DNA of 64,000 bases, taken from the NCBI GenBank assembly GCA_038527215.1, contig JBCBGC010000003.1, positions 85,063 through 149,062 on the forward strand, read 5' to 3'. This document shows, in pieces, positions 34,728 through 44,200 of the stretch (positions are counted from its first letter, which is position 1; each line of letters begins with the position of its first letter). This stretch comes from JAWPMV01 sp038527215. Its GTDB lineage: Bacteria > Bacteroidota > Bacteroidia > J057. A program made the position numbers and the translations under genes. The notes beneath the pieces are model-generated. The model was not told where the DNA came from. It did not search any database and saw only the letters and a list, made by a program, of their open reading frames with translations.

Positions 34728-35828
34728 ATGAAAAGAAAAATCCTGGTAGCCACGGGTGGTGGCGATTGTCCCGGACTCAATGCTGTCATACGCGCCATCG
34801 TCAAGTCTGCCGCGCAGGCCGAAGACGACTGGGAGGTATGGGGCAGCATCGAGGCTTACAATGGATTACTCCTGGATCCGCAGGAATTGGTGCTGCTCGA
34901 TGAAGCCGCCGTAGCCGGGATCCACGTCAAAGGAGGAACCATCATCGGCACGACCAACAAAGCAGGCCCTTTTGCCTGGCCAGTAGCTACGGAGGATGGG
35001 GGATGGAAAGCGGTAGACCGCAGCGCAGAAATGGTGCAGATGATTAAAGACCTGGGCTTTGAAGCGGTCATCAGTATTGGCGGGGATGGTTCACAAAAAA
35101 TCTCCCAGCGGCTGCACGAACTCGGCCTGCCCGTGGTAGGCGTACCCAAAACCATAGACAATGACCTCTCAGCTACAGATTATACCTTCGGTTTTCAAAC
35201 CGCGGTACAAGTGGCCACCGAAGGATTTGATAAGCTGGTCACCACCGCCGAAAGCCACAGCCGGGTGCTCATCATGGAAGTGATGGGTCGGGATGCTGGT
35301 TGGATTGCCCTGCATACCGCAATCGCCGGAGGAGCAGAAATCTGCCTGATTCCAGAGATTCCCTACGACATTGAAAAAATAGTGGAGCGCATAGAATCCC
35401 GCTATCAGAAGCGGCGCGGCTTCGTCAATATCGTGATTGCTGAAGGCGCCAAAGCCATCGATGGTGAGGCCCTAGCCGCCAAGGTAGACGAAATCGGCTA
35501 CCAACATGCCCGTCTGGGAGGCTGTGGCTATCGCCTGGTAGAAGAAGTCAAAGTCATGGGCTGTAAGGCTAATTGTCGGGTAACGGTTTTGGGACACCTA
35601 CAAAGAGGCGGCACGCCCGTAGCCTTTGACCGCATCCTGGCCACTCAGTTTGGGGTAAAGGCCTTCGAACTGGTGGAAGCCAAAACCTACGGTCGTATGG
35701 CCGCCTATCGGGAACATAAAATCATCGACGTATCCCTGGAAGAAGCTACTGCCTCTTACAACTATGTCGATCCGCAGAGCTTTTTGGTCAAGACAGCCCG
35801 AAACGTGGGCATCAGCTTTGGGGATTGA
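34728..35828 (+). CDS. 6-phosphofructokinase (PfkA family)
   Basis: Phosphorylates fructose 6-phosphate at the committing step of glycolysis. The N-terminal nucleotide loop is GGGDCPGLNAVIRAIV. The catalytic region ISIGGDGSQ (position equivalent to E. coli G104, about residue 119 here) favours ATP over pyrophosphate, since PPi-dependent enzymes carry GGDD. The following VPKTIDND has the Lys found in PPi enzymes and in group III ATP enzymes, so this is a mixed signature best read as ATP-dependent group III. Substrate residues appear in EVMGRDAGWIALHTAIAGGAE and GHLQRGGTPVAFDRI. The 366-residue length is slightly above the E. coli type (320). It is a single gene in its strand block, ending near a hairpin at 35891-35912. 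Confidence 0.93.
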   Translation: MKRKILVATGGGDCPGLNAVIRAIVKSAAQAEDDWEVWGSIEAYNGLLLDPQELVLLDEAAVAGIHVKGGTIIGTTNKAGPFAWPVATEDGGWKAVDRSAEMVQMIKDLGFEAVISIGGDGSQKISQRLHELGLPVVGVPKTIDNDLSATDYTFGFQTAVQVATEGFDKLVTTAESHSRVLIMEVMGRDAGWIALHTAIAGGAEICLIPEIPYDIEKIVERIESRYQKRRGFVNIVIAEGAKAIDGEALAAKVDEIGYQHARLGGCGYRLVEEVKVMGCKANCRVTVLGHLQRGGTPVAFDRILATQFGVKAFELVEAKTYGRMAAYREHKIIDVSLEEATASYNYVDPQSFLVKTARNVGISFGD

Positions 35829-35890
35829 GGACATAAACCCGCATCAGGCTTCACCCTTAGGACATCTGTAGCAGGGTAACATAAAATGAA

Positions 35891-35912
35891 CCAGCAGGAT
35901 GTTTCCTGCTGG
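35891..35912. terminator. Strong hairpin between convergent pfkA and T9SS protein genes
   Basis: CCAGCAGGA, loop TGTT, TCCTGCTGG: a perfect 9-base stem in the 139-base convergent spacer. No T-run follows on either strand, so it may act as a transcript-end stabiliser or imperfect terminator rather than a classic one. Confidence 0.5.
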
Positions 35913-35967
35913 CTACTGCCCAAATAGGCTAAATCGTGAAAAAAAGGAAATTTGCCTGCTTTCCCTG

Positions 35968-36960
35968 TTAATCCATGTTTAGCCATTTTCTGACCTGTTG
36001 GACCGGTCCATCCTCCACTAAGATGGTGTATAAACCGGCGGCAAAAGTGGCCGCAGGAATAGGTACCGCCTCGGTTCCCGCAGCCAGGGTCTGCTCAAGC
36101 AGGATTTGACCACTCAGATTCCGCAATTGGATGCTCCCTCCGTATCGGAAATAATGATGGATCACCATTTCCTGCCCGTTATCTGAGATATGCATAGGGG
36201 TCCGGTGTAGGTCGATTTGCTCGACGGCTGAATAGCTGCTTGTCCCATCCAGGTCCACCTGACGAATCCGATAATACCATCTTCCATAAAAAGGGCCCGG
36301 GTCAAGGAATGAATAGCTTGCTCCGCTACCCGGCTCGGCCCTTCCTGCCAATTTGCCAGCAAAAGCGTAATCCAACCCGTTTTTGCTTCTCTCTACTTCA
36401 TAATAAGCGTTATTCAACTCCGCTAAGGTCGCCCATTGCAGTTCGATCCCCAGCCCCACTTCCCGCAGTCGGACATCTGCCCACACCACTGGCAGGGTAC
36501 TTTGCACATCCCCGGAAAAGGTCGTAACCCCCGTCGCACAAGTGCCTCCGGTCGAGGCGACATCTTCAGTCCAGGTCCCGAGGTCTAAAGAGGGAGGATT
36601 GGGATAGGAAGCTGAAGTGTTATAAAAAAGGATCGCATTGGTATAATTAGGTGTACCTAAAGGTCCATCAGTATCCAGCTGAATTTCCCATCTGGTATTT
36701 CCCGCACTCCAGATGACCTGTATTTCACATACCCCAGCAGGACAGGATTGCGCAAAATCCGAAGGGGTACTTTCATACGTATTGCGGTCGGTTCCTCCAT
36801 CACTCACCGTCCCGGTATTGGATAAGGTGAAGTCCTGGGCACCCAAGATACCCGTGCACCCTCTATAGGTTATTTGAGCTTCAAGGGAACATAGGCTAAA
36901 ACTCAGCATCCCTAACACCAGGAAAGCTTTGCCCTGACCTAAAAGCTTGTTGTTTTTCAT
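35968..36960 (-). CDS. Secreted protein with T9SS C-terminal sorting domain
   Basis: 330-residue secreted protein of unknown function. The signal peptide is about residues 1-27 (FLVLGMLSFSLCSLEAQ). The mature N-terminal half (30-150) is a Cys-containing beta-rich module (TYRGCTGILGAQDFTL, CPAGVCEIQVIW). It is followed by a fibronectin-like segment common in Bacteroidota cell-surface proteins (VGLGIELQWATLAELNNAYYEVERSKNG, YYRIRQVDLDG). The last roughly 75 residues are a T9SS type A sorting domain (GSIQLRNLSGQILLEQTL, GLYTILVEDG). It is therefore exported to the cell surface or medium. It lies 10 bases after the stop-side neighbour encoding a tail-collar protein, on the same strand, suggesting co-transcription. 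Confidence 0.88.
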   Translation of the reverse strand: MKNNKLLGQGKAFLVLGMLSFSLCSLEAQITYRGCTGILGAQDFTLSNTGTVSDGGTDRNTYESTPSDFAQSCPAGVCEIQVIWSAGNTRWEIQLDTDGPLGTPNYTNAILFYNTSASYPNPPSLDLGTWTEDVASTGGTCATGVTTFSGDVQSTLPVVWADVRLREVGLGIELQWATLAELNNAYYEVERSKNGLDYAFAGKLAGRAEPGSGASYSFLDPGPFYGRWYYRIRQVDLDGTSSYSAVEQIDLHRTPMHISDNGQEMVIHHYFRYGGSIQLRNLSGQILLEQTLAAGTEAVPIPAATFAAGLYTILVEDGPVQQVRKWLNMD

Positions 36961-36970
36961 GGAGGCTTGG

Positions 36971-37504
36971 TTAAGATCGGGAAGGATAGGTGCCGGAATA
37001 GCAGATGATAAAGCTAATCGCCTGATAGGGAGGCATATTGTTTACAGGGGAGTTGTTACCTGTGTTGGCAATGGCACTATCAGACATATTTACCAGAGAG
37101 GAAGAAGGAGCATTTTTGAGATACTCAGAATCAAAACTTCCCGTATTGGCTAATATGGCGTTTTTAGGGTTTGACTGGGTTCCCGAATCCTTTGATGCCA
37201 CCAGCTCATGCGAGTGAGAGGGAAGGTTGTTTACGGTCAGCTCATTCTCCGCGCTGCCGCCTGTTTTGCCTATTTTATAGGTCCCTCCGCCACTCGAATT
37301 GGTCCCAAACCCCATCGGAAATACGCCTCTAAAGTCTGGCAGGGCCATCGTATTGCGCCCATCTCCTCCATAAATGGTACCGATGATGGAATAAAGCGCC
37401 GTGTTATCCGAAATGTTGATGGTCTGGCCGTTGCAAAAGTACCAGTTACTGGGAGCAAAGTTGCCTGCGAACATGCGGATTTCTCCAATATATCCGTCTT
37501 CCAT
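36971..37504 (-). CDS. Phage tail collar domain protein (microcystin-dependent protein family)
   Basis: 177-residue protein with a clear phage tail-collar domain at the N-terminus: GEIRMFAGNFAPSNWYFCNG, the Tyr-Ser-Ile-Ile-Gly-Thr-Ile-Tyr-Gly-Gly-Asp-Gly loop, and the hallmark LPDFRGVFPMGFG. A His-rich site LPSHSHEL follows, and the end is MPPYQAISFIICYSG. Proteins of this kind occur in phage tail fibres and as stand-alone MdpB-like genes in Bacteroidota and cyanobacteria, where their role is unclear. No other phage structural gene lies in the window, so this is not a prophage. The immediate downstream gene encodes a T9SS-exported protein, which raises the possibility of a surface adhesin pair. 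Confidence 0.9.
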   Translation of the reverse strand: MEDGYIGEIRMFAGNFAPSNWYFCNGQTINISDNTALYSIIGTIYGGDGRNTMALPDFRGVFPMGFGTNSSGGGTYKIGKTGGSAENELTVNNLPSHSHELVASKDSGTQSNPKNAILANTGSFDSEYLKNAPSSSLVNMSDSAIANTGNNSPVNNMPPYQAISFIICYSGTYPSRS

Positions 37505-38189
37505 AATTAATTATATAAAAAGGTTAAAAGATTACGACACTAAGAAAACGGCTGAAACAAGATGAATAATTCCACACCCAATACACTGACTATTAGCGGA
37601 TTGAGTATAATTTGTAATTCGAATTTTATTCTTAGAAAAAATTTATATTCACAAGAACCATCTACCCTCGGTCAATTTCAAGCCTCATGTACGACATCAG
37701 ATCAATGTGTAGAATTTCCGCAGCGACAACAGCGCAGCATCTAAGGGGTAGTTTATGGCCAGGAATCCTATTATTTCTGTCTTGGCCTAACGAGAAAAAT
37801 GGATTATTGAGAAAAAAGGAATAGATAGATTTTGCGAGGATCGCTTTTTACCCGCTTTCAAATCAACATAGGGCTAAGGAATCCCTGTTTGCGGAAAAAA
37901 AAGTACATTGCATAAAAGGTTATGCTCTTGGGGACTTCAGATAATAAAAGGAATCCACTCGCTAAAAAAAGAGGGGAACAAAAAGAGATTTCTCCCCTAC
38001 GCTTAGGGTTCAGCCTGTAATAATTCGCTCAGAATCCAGTCGGGAATCCTCGTAAGAGAACACCTCTTTTCGAGATCATTCCTACCCTGAACCTCCCTAA
38101 ACCAAGCTAAAATTGGGCAGAGGAAAGTCTGGGATTTCATTTCTCGCCTCGTTTTCCTCCAACTGGCTTGTGGAAGAATTGAAACTGCT
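37505..38189. other. Gene-free AT-rich spacer
   Basis: 685 bases between the divergent tail-collar and TPR kinase genes, more AT-rich than the flanks. A 60-codon frame at 37562-37744 has no recognisable features and is not called. I see no tRNA, repeat or clean promoter match; promoters for both neighbours should lie here. Confidence 0.55.
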
Positions 38190-40256
38190 ATGAAAAAAGT
38201 ATGTTTAATTGGTCTATGCCTATGGGTTCAGCTCGCCGGAGCGAGCACCGTTGATAGCCTGATCCAATCTTTGGAGCGCCAGCCAGCAGAAGCGCAAATG
38301 GATCAGATTATGGGCTGGACCGATAGTTTATATCAAAACAGGGATTCCCTGTTGGAAACCTTCGTCCAGGGGGCCACCTCCTACACAGGTAAACAGTCCG
38401 CCCATACCTGGCAATTGTTCCATCGACGTTACCGGGGCCTGATGCACCTGATCAGGCAGCGCCACGACAGCGCCCGGCATTGGTTCAAAGCAGGCCTGGC
38501 CTACGCCCAATCCTTTTTACCCGAACAATCTCCCCACAAACTCCTGGAAGATATCGGTAAAACGTTTCGCTTCCAGAGCCAGTATGATTCCGCCACCGCC
38601 TATTTTTTGCAGGTGGAAAGCCACTTGCTGGGCACCGCAGATTCCCTGGAAATGGACTGGGTGTACTTCAATCTGGGGGTATGCGCAGATGAACTGGGCG
38701 CATACGAGCAAAGTATGGGCTATTTCACCCAGGCCCAACGCTATTTCTCCTACCAGGACAATCAGGACGGGATCATTGATTGCTACAATAGCATGGGTAT
38801 CGTCCAGCAACATATTGGCAACTGGGAACTGGCGGCGGACAACTTCGCCGCAGCTTTAGAAGGCCTAAAAGAAAGCCCTAGTTTGTGGTTAAAATCCAAT
38901 GTGATCAATAACCTGGGCATCTCTTACTATAATATTCCGGATTTTGAGCGAGCCAAACCCTATTTCGAGGAGGCCTACACCTTAAAGAAAAAAATCGGCG
39001 ACCGATACGGCTTGCCCTCCTCTATCACCAATCTTGCTGCCATCGCCTGGCAGGAAAAGGAATATGATCAAGCCTACCAATACGACCTGGAAGCGCTCGA
39101 TCTGCACAAAAAAAACCAAAACCGCTATGGGCAGGCCCAGGTCTTGAATGATGTGGGAGCCGTGCTTCGGGAAAAGGGACAACTCACCCAGGCCCAGGAT
39201 TATGCCGAACAAGCTATAGCCCTGGCCCGGGAAATCAAGGCCCGCAAAATCGTCGCCCAAGGCCTGATCAACCTCAGCTCCATTTCATACGCCCAAGGCA
39301 AGTACGCCAAAGCCTACAACCTGCAGCGGGAGTACATCGGACTCAACGACTCCCTCAAAGGAGAAGCCAGCCTCAAACAGGTCAATGAATTGCAAATCAA
39401 ATTCAACACGGAGAAAAAGGAACAGGCCCTGCAGCTGACCGAGGTAGAAAATGCCCTGCTTCAGGAACAGGTAGCCAGACGCTCTACCTGGCTTTGGCTG
39501 GTGGGAAGTCTGCTGTTGCTGGCAGGCGTGCTGGCCCTGGTTTTCTGGCAGCGCAAACGGATGGCCGACCGGGCCACCGAAATCGAACGACAGAAGGTAG
39601 AAGCTCTGGAGAAACAAAAACAAATAGATTCCATGTCTGCCATGATTGAAGGGCAGGAAAGCGAACGGAGCAGAATCGCTCGAGATTTGCATGATGGCTT
39701 AGGCGGCCTGTTGTCCTCCGTGAAACTGCGGCTCTCCAACCTGGCCAGCAATCCCTCCCAACCGGAGTTCTACAGTCAGACCGATGAGTTGATCGATGAA
39801 GCCGCTGCGGAAGTCCGGCGCATCGCGCACAATATGGTGCCAGGCGTACTCCTGCGTTTTGGGCTGGTCTCTGCCTTGGAAACGCTCTGTGAGCAGGTTC
39901 GGGAAAGCGGGAAGGTGGACCTGGATTTCCAGGCTTTGCGGGTAGAAAAAGGGCCGAGCGAAACCCAGGAAGCCATGGTGTATCGCATCGTGCAGGAACT
40001 CATTCAAAATATGCTCAAGCACGCACAGGCTACCGAAGGCCTGGTCCAACTCGCCCAACATGAGGGGAGCCTGGAAATTACGATTGAAGATGATGGGAAG
40101 GGCTTTGATGCGAAAAAAATGGTCTCTTCCGGCCTGGGCATGCAGAGTGTAGGGGCACGCATTGATTTCCTCGGGGGGACCTGGTCCGTCAATTCAGCCC
40201 CGGGACAGGGCACCTCTATCTTGATCATGGTCCCCTGGAATACAGCCAAAGGATAA
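38190..40256 (+). CDS. TPR-containing membrane histidine kinase (HisKA_3 type), second copy
   Basis: 688-residue sensor kinase, a paralogue in architecture of the one at 31604-33610. Signal peptide 1-19 (KKVCLIGLCLWVQLAGAS). About 7 TPRs at 90-390 (DWVYFNLGVCADELGAYEQSMGYF, NVINNLGISYYNIPDFERAKPYF). Membrane segment near 432-452 (WLWLVGSLLLLAGVLALVFW), then a coiled coil. HisKA_3 with His in ERSRIARDLHDGLGGLLSSVK, HATPase with IEDDGKGFDAKK and GLGMQSVGARI. The regulator gene follows after 7 bases, so the pair is one operon. The two kinases probably arose by an old duplication, as their TPR parts differ clearly. The signal sensed is unknown. Confidence 0.93.
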   Translation: MKKVCLIGLCLWVQLAGASTVDSLIQSLERQPAEAQMDQIMGWTDSLYQNRDSLLETFVQGATSYTGKQSAHTWQLFHRRYRGLMHLIRQRHDSARHWFKAGLAYAQSFLPEQSPHKLLEDIGKTFRFQSQYDSATAYFLQVESHLLGTADSLEMDWVYFNLGVCADELGAYEQSMGYFTQAQRYFSYQDNQDGIIDCYNSMGIVQQHIGNWELAADNFAAALEGLKESPSLWLKSNVINNLGISYYNIPDFERAKPYFEEAYTLKKKIGDRYGLPSSITNLAAIAWQEKEYDQAYQYDLEALDLHKKNQNRYGQAQVLNDVGAVLREKGQLTQAQDYAEQAIALAREIKARKIVAQGLINLSSISYAQGKYAKAYNLQREYIGLNDSLKGEASLKQVNELQIKFNTEKKEQALQLTEVENALLQEQVARRSTWLWLVGSLLLLAGVLALVFWQRKRMADRATEIERQKVEALEKQKQIDSMSAMIEGQESERSRIARDLHDGLGGLLSSVKLRLSNLASNPSQPEFYSQTDELIDEAAAEVRRIAHNMVPGVLLRFGLVSALETLCEQVRESGKVDLDFQALRVEKGPSETQEAMVYRIVQELIQNMLKHAQATEGLVQLAQHEGSLEITIEDDGKGFDAKKMVSSGLGMQSVGARIDFLGGTWSVNSAPGQGTSILIMVPWNTAKG

Positions 40257-40263
40257 TCCATTT

Positions 40264-40905
40264 ATGCCTATACAACTCCTCATTGCGGATGACCACCAGG
40301 TGGTGATTGACGGTATCGTAAATATGTTGGAAGATGCCGAAGATATATACGTGCTGGGACAGGTACAGGACGGGCCTTCCGTGCTTGATTTTGTTCATGA
40401 TAAAAGTCCCGAGGTGATTTTGCTCGATCTGGATCTGCCGGGGATGGATGGATTGGCGGTAACCAAAGCTTTGCAAAAAAGTCATCCCGACATTGCGATT
40501 GCGATCCTCACCATGCATGGCGACAGCGCCCACGTGAAAGCGCTCATGAACCAGGGCGCGAAAGCATATTTACTGAAAAACACCGGGAAAGAAGAGCTGG
40601 TCCAGGCGATACGAACCGTAGCCCAAGGGGAAACCTTCATGTCCCAGGCCGTAACCCAGTTGATGATGGCCCACATGCTGCAACAGGAAAAAAAGCAGGC
40701 CCGGGCTTTTATCCCCCGACTGACCCGTCGCGAAAAAGAAGTCCTCAAGCTGATTGCCGAGGGTATGACCAACCCAGAGATTGCGACCCACCTGCACATT
40801 TCCGTCAAAACCGTTGAATCCCACCGTACCAACTTACTGGACAAATTAGACGCGCGTAACTCAGCCGCCCTGGTGCGCATTGCCATGGAAAAGGGGCTGG
40901 TCTGA
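40264..40905 (+). CDS. NarL/LuxR-family response regulator, second copy
   Basis: 213-residue DNA-binding response regulator. The receiver has acidic pair IADDHQ, phospho-Asp D55 (VILLDLDLPGMDG) and the Lys in AYLLKNTG. The LuxR HTH is at about 145-205 (LTRREKEVLKLIAEGMTNPEIATHL, VKTVESHRTNLLDKL). It starts 7 bases after the stop of the cognate TPR kinase, giving near-certain partnership. Compared with the copy at 30808, the HTH is closer to the general NarL consensus, so different targets are likely. Confidence 0.95.
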   Translation: MPIQLLIADDHQVVIDGIVNMLEDAEDIYVLGQVQDGPSVLDFVHDKSPEVILLDLDLPGMDGLAVTKALQKSHPDIAIAILTMHGDSAHVKALMNQGAKAYLLKNTGKEELVQAIRTVAQGETFMSQAVTQLMMAHMLQQEKKQARAFIPRLTRREKEVLKLIAEGMTNPEIATHLHISVKTVESHRTNLLDKLDARNSAALVRIAMEKGLV

Positions 40906-41241
40906 TCTTCCCTCAACAGGATTATATCAGGTGATCACCCCATTTTTGGATTTGGGGAAAAGGCCTGAGGTTTAAGGATTGGACAAAAGGGAAATTTATT
41001 CCATCACTTCAAGCTGATGGAATGAGCAAAGCTGTATCAACCGTAGGATGGCTAATGTCTATGCAGGAAAGTCTGACTGTCAGAGATCAGCATGCCTGGT
41101 CCGAGTCCCCAGAAATTGCTAGCCAGCCCATCATACGGTCAAGCTCTCAGCAAGGACAAACTACTTTTCGCAGCCTGTCTGTCCCTTCACCTCCGGCCTC
41201 CGAATCAACGCCTCTCTCTCCCGTCTCGGATTTCTCTCCCT
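40906..41241. other. Spacer between convergent LuxR regulator and TPR-CHAT genes
   Basis: 336 bases. A 102-codon + strand frame at 41022-41330 runs antisense into the CHAT 3' end and is not called. No clear intrinsic terminator or repeat was found. Confidence 0.5.
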
Positions 41242-44200
41242 TCACGCTTCTACCGCTTTTCCTGGCCTTTCTACTTGTCCGACGAGGACGAAAGCACCCC
41301 AATAAAAAGGATGCGGATATTGTTTCCTAAGCGCTTGCTGAGCTGCTTTGAGGGCGTCATACTGGGTATGTCCTTGTAGCAAATAGGTATAAAAATGCTC
41401 CATCAAGAGCTGAGTTGCTTCATCTGAGACTTTCCAAAGACTTTGCAGCATTCTTTGGGCCCCAGCCAGGCGGAAGGCGCGTTGCAAACCAATCTGACTC
41501 ATATATCCCTCCGAAGCAGACAAGCCTGTCTCACAAGCAGAAAGGACCACGAGTTCTGTCCCTTCCAGGTTGAGGGAAGCGGCTTCATAGGCATAAAAGA
41601 TCCCTTCGCCTCCTGCCTCCCTTTCTTCCAGCGCGTGCTGCGTTCCTGACAAAAGCAAGCCTGCCCGCCAGTAGGGATTCTCCTGGGGCTGCGCATCCCC
41701 CATCAACAAACTATCTGCTGCCCCTTTTTCCTCAGGCAGGAAAAATCCATGAGTTGCTACATGCAGGATGGTCGGACGATCGGCCTGGCGCAAGACGGCT
41801 TCCTGGCTATCTGCCCCCAGATAATGCGCCACAGACCAGCCCTGAGCCCGTAGTTTTTCTGCAATGTTCAAGACTTCTTGGCGGGTCCCCGGCAGGGGAG
41901 CCACATTAGACAGCCGAGGCAACTGCCCAAAAGCTGATCGGTGAGCATCGGTTTCGGAAGCCTGCCCTTTTTGTCCAAAATCCGGATCTCCCAACAAAAT
42001 CGCCTCTTTCTTTCCCGAGGGCGCCGCCTCCTGCCCATTCAGGATATCCCGAGCCTGGCTGATGAGATGGATATCCCAGCGGTCCATCACATAGGCCGTT
42101 TCACCAGGGACAGGGAGAATGGACAGGTTGACCTCCTGGTACATGTCTGAAGGCAACAGATAGACGGTCTGACGACCTTCCAAAGCTTCGGCTATGGGTT
42201 GCCAAAGGACCTGGTAGAATACTTCGGGCTGGACCATTTTCTCCACTTCTCCCTCCGCTGCCTCCTCAAAGGTATCCCGCTGTTGACCGCCAGTCTGCTT
42301 GAGCCAAGCCTGATACTGGGGCCAGATTTCCTGGGCCAGGGTATCGGTTGAGCCAAGCTCAACCCACCGGAGCGGCTCGGGATCTCCCGGCAACCACACC
42401 ATGGCCACACAACAGAAAGGCTCCCCGGCATTTTTAATGGTAAAAATCTCCACCAGGGCCTCATCTTGGGAGAAATGAGGCGCCAGGCTATCCAGAGTCA
42501 AAGGTTCTTCTTCTGGAACAAAGGCTTCGGGGAATAACTGAAAATAGGCGACCTCGGCCTCTCTCAGCTGGTTTTCCATGGTCTCCCAGGACTGGTTTCG
42601 TTGGTTAGCCGGTCGGGCCATCCACTGGGCTACGGCCTTTCTGACGGCTTCTAGTTTTTCCTGAGCCTGCTGCTGCTCCGGGGTCTGGCCTTTGGCTTGT
42701 CGTTGACGGATTTGCCGCAATAGGTTGAATTGCTGGTGCCGGCTTTGGAGTTGCTGATTAAAGGCCCAGACCATTAATTCAGGGTAGATTTCCCGGTATT
42801 TGCGCACATAGGAGAAGAAATTTTCCAGGAGCAATTGCAGCCGACGAATCCATCTCCATTGGTCTTGTTCACTCAGGCTGGGGAAAAATCGACGGCGATG
42901 TAGCTCTAGATTTTGGAATACCCGACGGTAGGTGTCCTGGGCTTCGGTGTGATGCTCGCTGACCGCCAGGACCCGGGCCAGGTTGATGCGCAAAGTAAGG
43001 ACGTTGGGATGTTCCCAGGACAACAAAGTTTCCAAGCCCTGATGAGCCCGCTCCGTAAGCTGCTGGGCTATTTCCAGCTTTCCCTGAGATAAGTTCAAGG
43101 TGCCCAGGTTATTGAGCAGGATAAAATATTGGTCAGATTTCACCGGGTCTTTCTCCCAGATGGCGAGGGCCCGCTCAAAGCTTTGCAATCCGGCTTCAGG
43201 ATCCCCTTCACGGACCTGCTTCATGCCCAGAATATTTAAGACCTGTCGGTAGTGATGATGGCTTTCTCCTACGGTTTGACGCAGCAGTTTTTCAGCTTGC
43301 CTTAAAGGCTCCTCTGCAGCCGCTAATTGCCCGTTCAAAAAATAAGAAGTCCCTAAATTGATCAGAAGGGTGGCGTATTCGGGATGTTCTTCTCCCAAAG
43401 CCGTCTGCAAGGGGGCTTTGATGGCTTCATACAGGCGCAGGGCCCGCTTATATTGCTGAAGTTCCTGAAACAGCAGGGCCAGGTTAAGACGCGTCTGCAA
43501 GCTATGCGGATGTTCCGGCCCCAGGAGGCGCTCAAATATTTCCTGCCCTTTGCGGTAGTGGGTCTCTGCCAGATGATGCTTGCCTCCTTTACTGAGGGTT
43601 TTCCCATAGCCTACCAGCGCATGCGCATAATAAGGATGATCTTCGCCGGGGGATATCGCCATCAGGCGCACAGATTCGGCATAATGTCTTTCAGCCTCTG
43701 CCACCCTGCCCAACATCAGTTGGGCGTGGCCCAGGGCTTGTAAGACCAGCCCAGGATGTGGTCCTAGCGGTACTTCGCGGGAGTTGATTTCCCGGTAGAC
43801 TTCATTCAGCAGGGCCTCCCCCCGGGAAAAATCGCCTGTATTGACCAGGCAGGTACCTAGATTGTGGGTAGCATTGAGGTAATCTGCTATCCCAGCTTCC
43901 CCCAGCCCTTGAAAAATCTGCCGGGCCCCTTCCAGTTCTGCGATTGCCTCGGGATATTTACCCATTTGCAGGAGCATGACGCCATAATTTTGGCGGGCCT
44001 TGGCCACAGGCAGAGATTCTGCCTCAAAACATCTGCGCAAGGCCGTGATGGCCTTAATGCCATAGGCCCCGGCCTGGTCAAAGTTCGCCTGATCGGCATA
44101 CACCTGAGCAAGGGTAGACAAGCCAATTCCGTACACCTCTTCCATCTCATATCCCTGTGCCTCACAAATTTTCGCGCCTTGTTCTAAGGCGGCGATGGCC

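Noticed and set aside
36971..37504. Prophage remnant suggested by the tail-collar domain
   Set aside because: No other phage structural, lysis or integration gene lies in the window; stand-alone collar genes are common in Bacteroidota.
37503..37514. ATAATTAATTAT palindrome at the tail-collar start codon
   Set aside because: Pure A/T palindrome in an AT-rich spacer; likely chance.
37562..37744. 60-codon frame in the spacer before the second TPR kinase
   Set aside because: AT-rich composition, unusual amino-acid content and no terminator or promoter support.
41022..41330. 102-codon + strand frame with one hydrophobic segment
   Set aside because: Its C-terminal third is antisense to the CHAT gene end, the rest is Ser/Pro-rich with no family features, and no promoter or start signal is evident.
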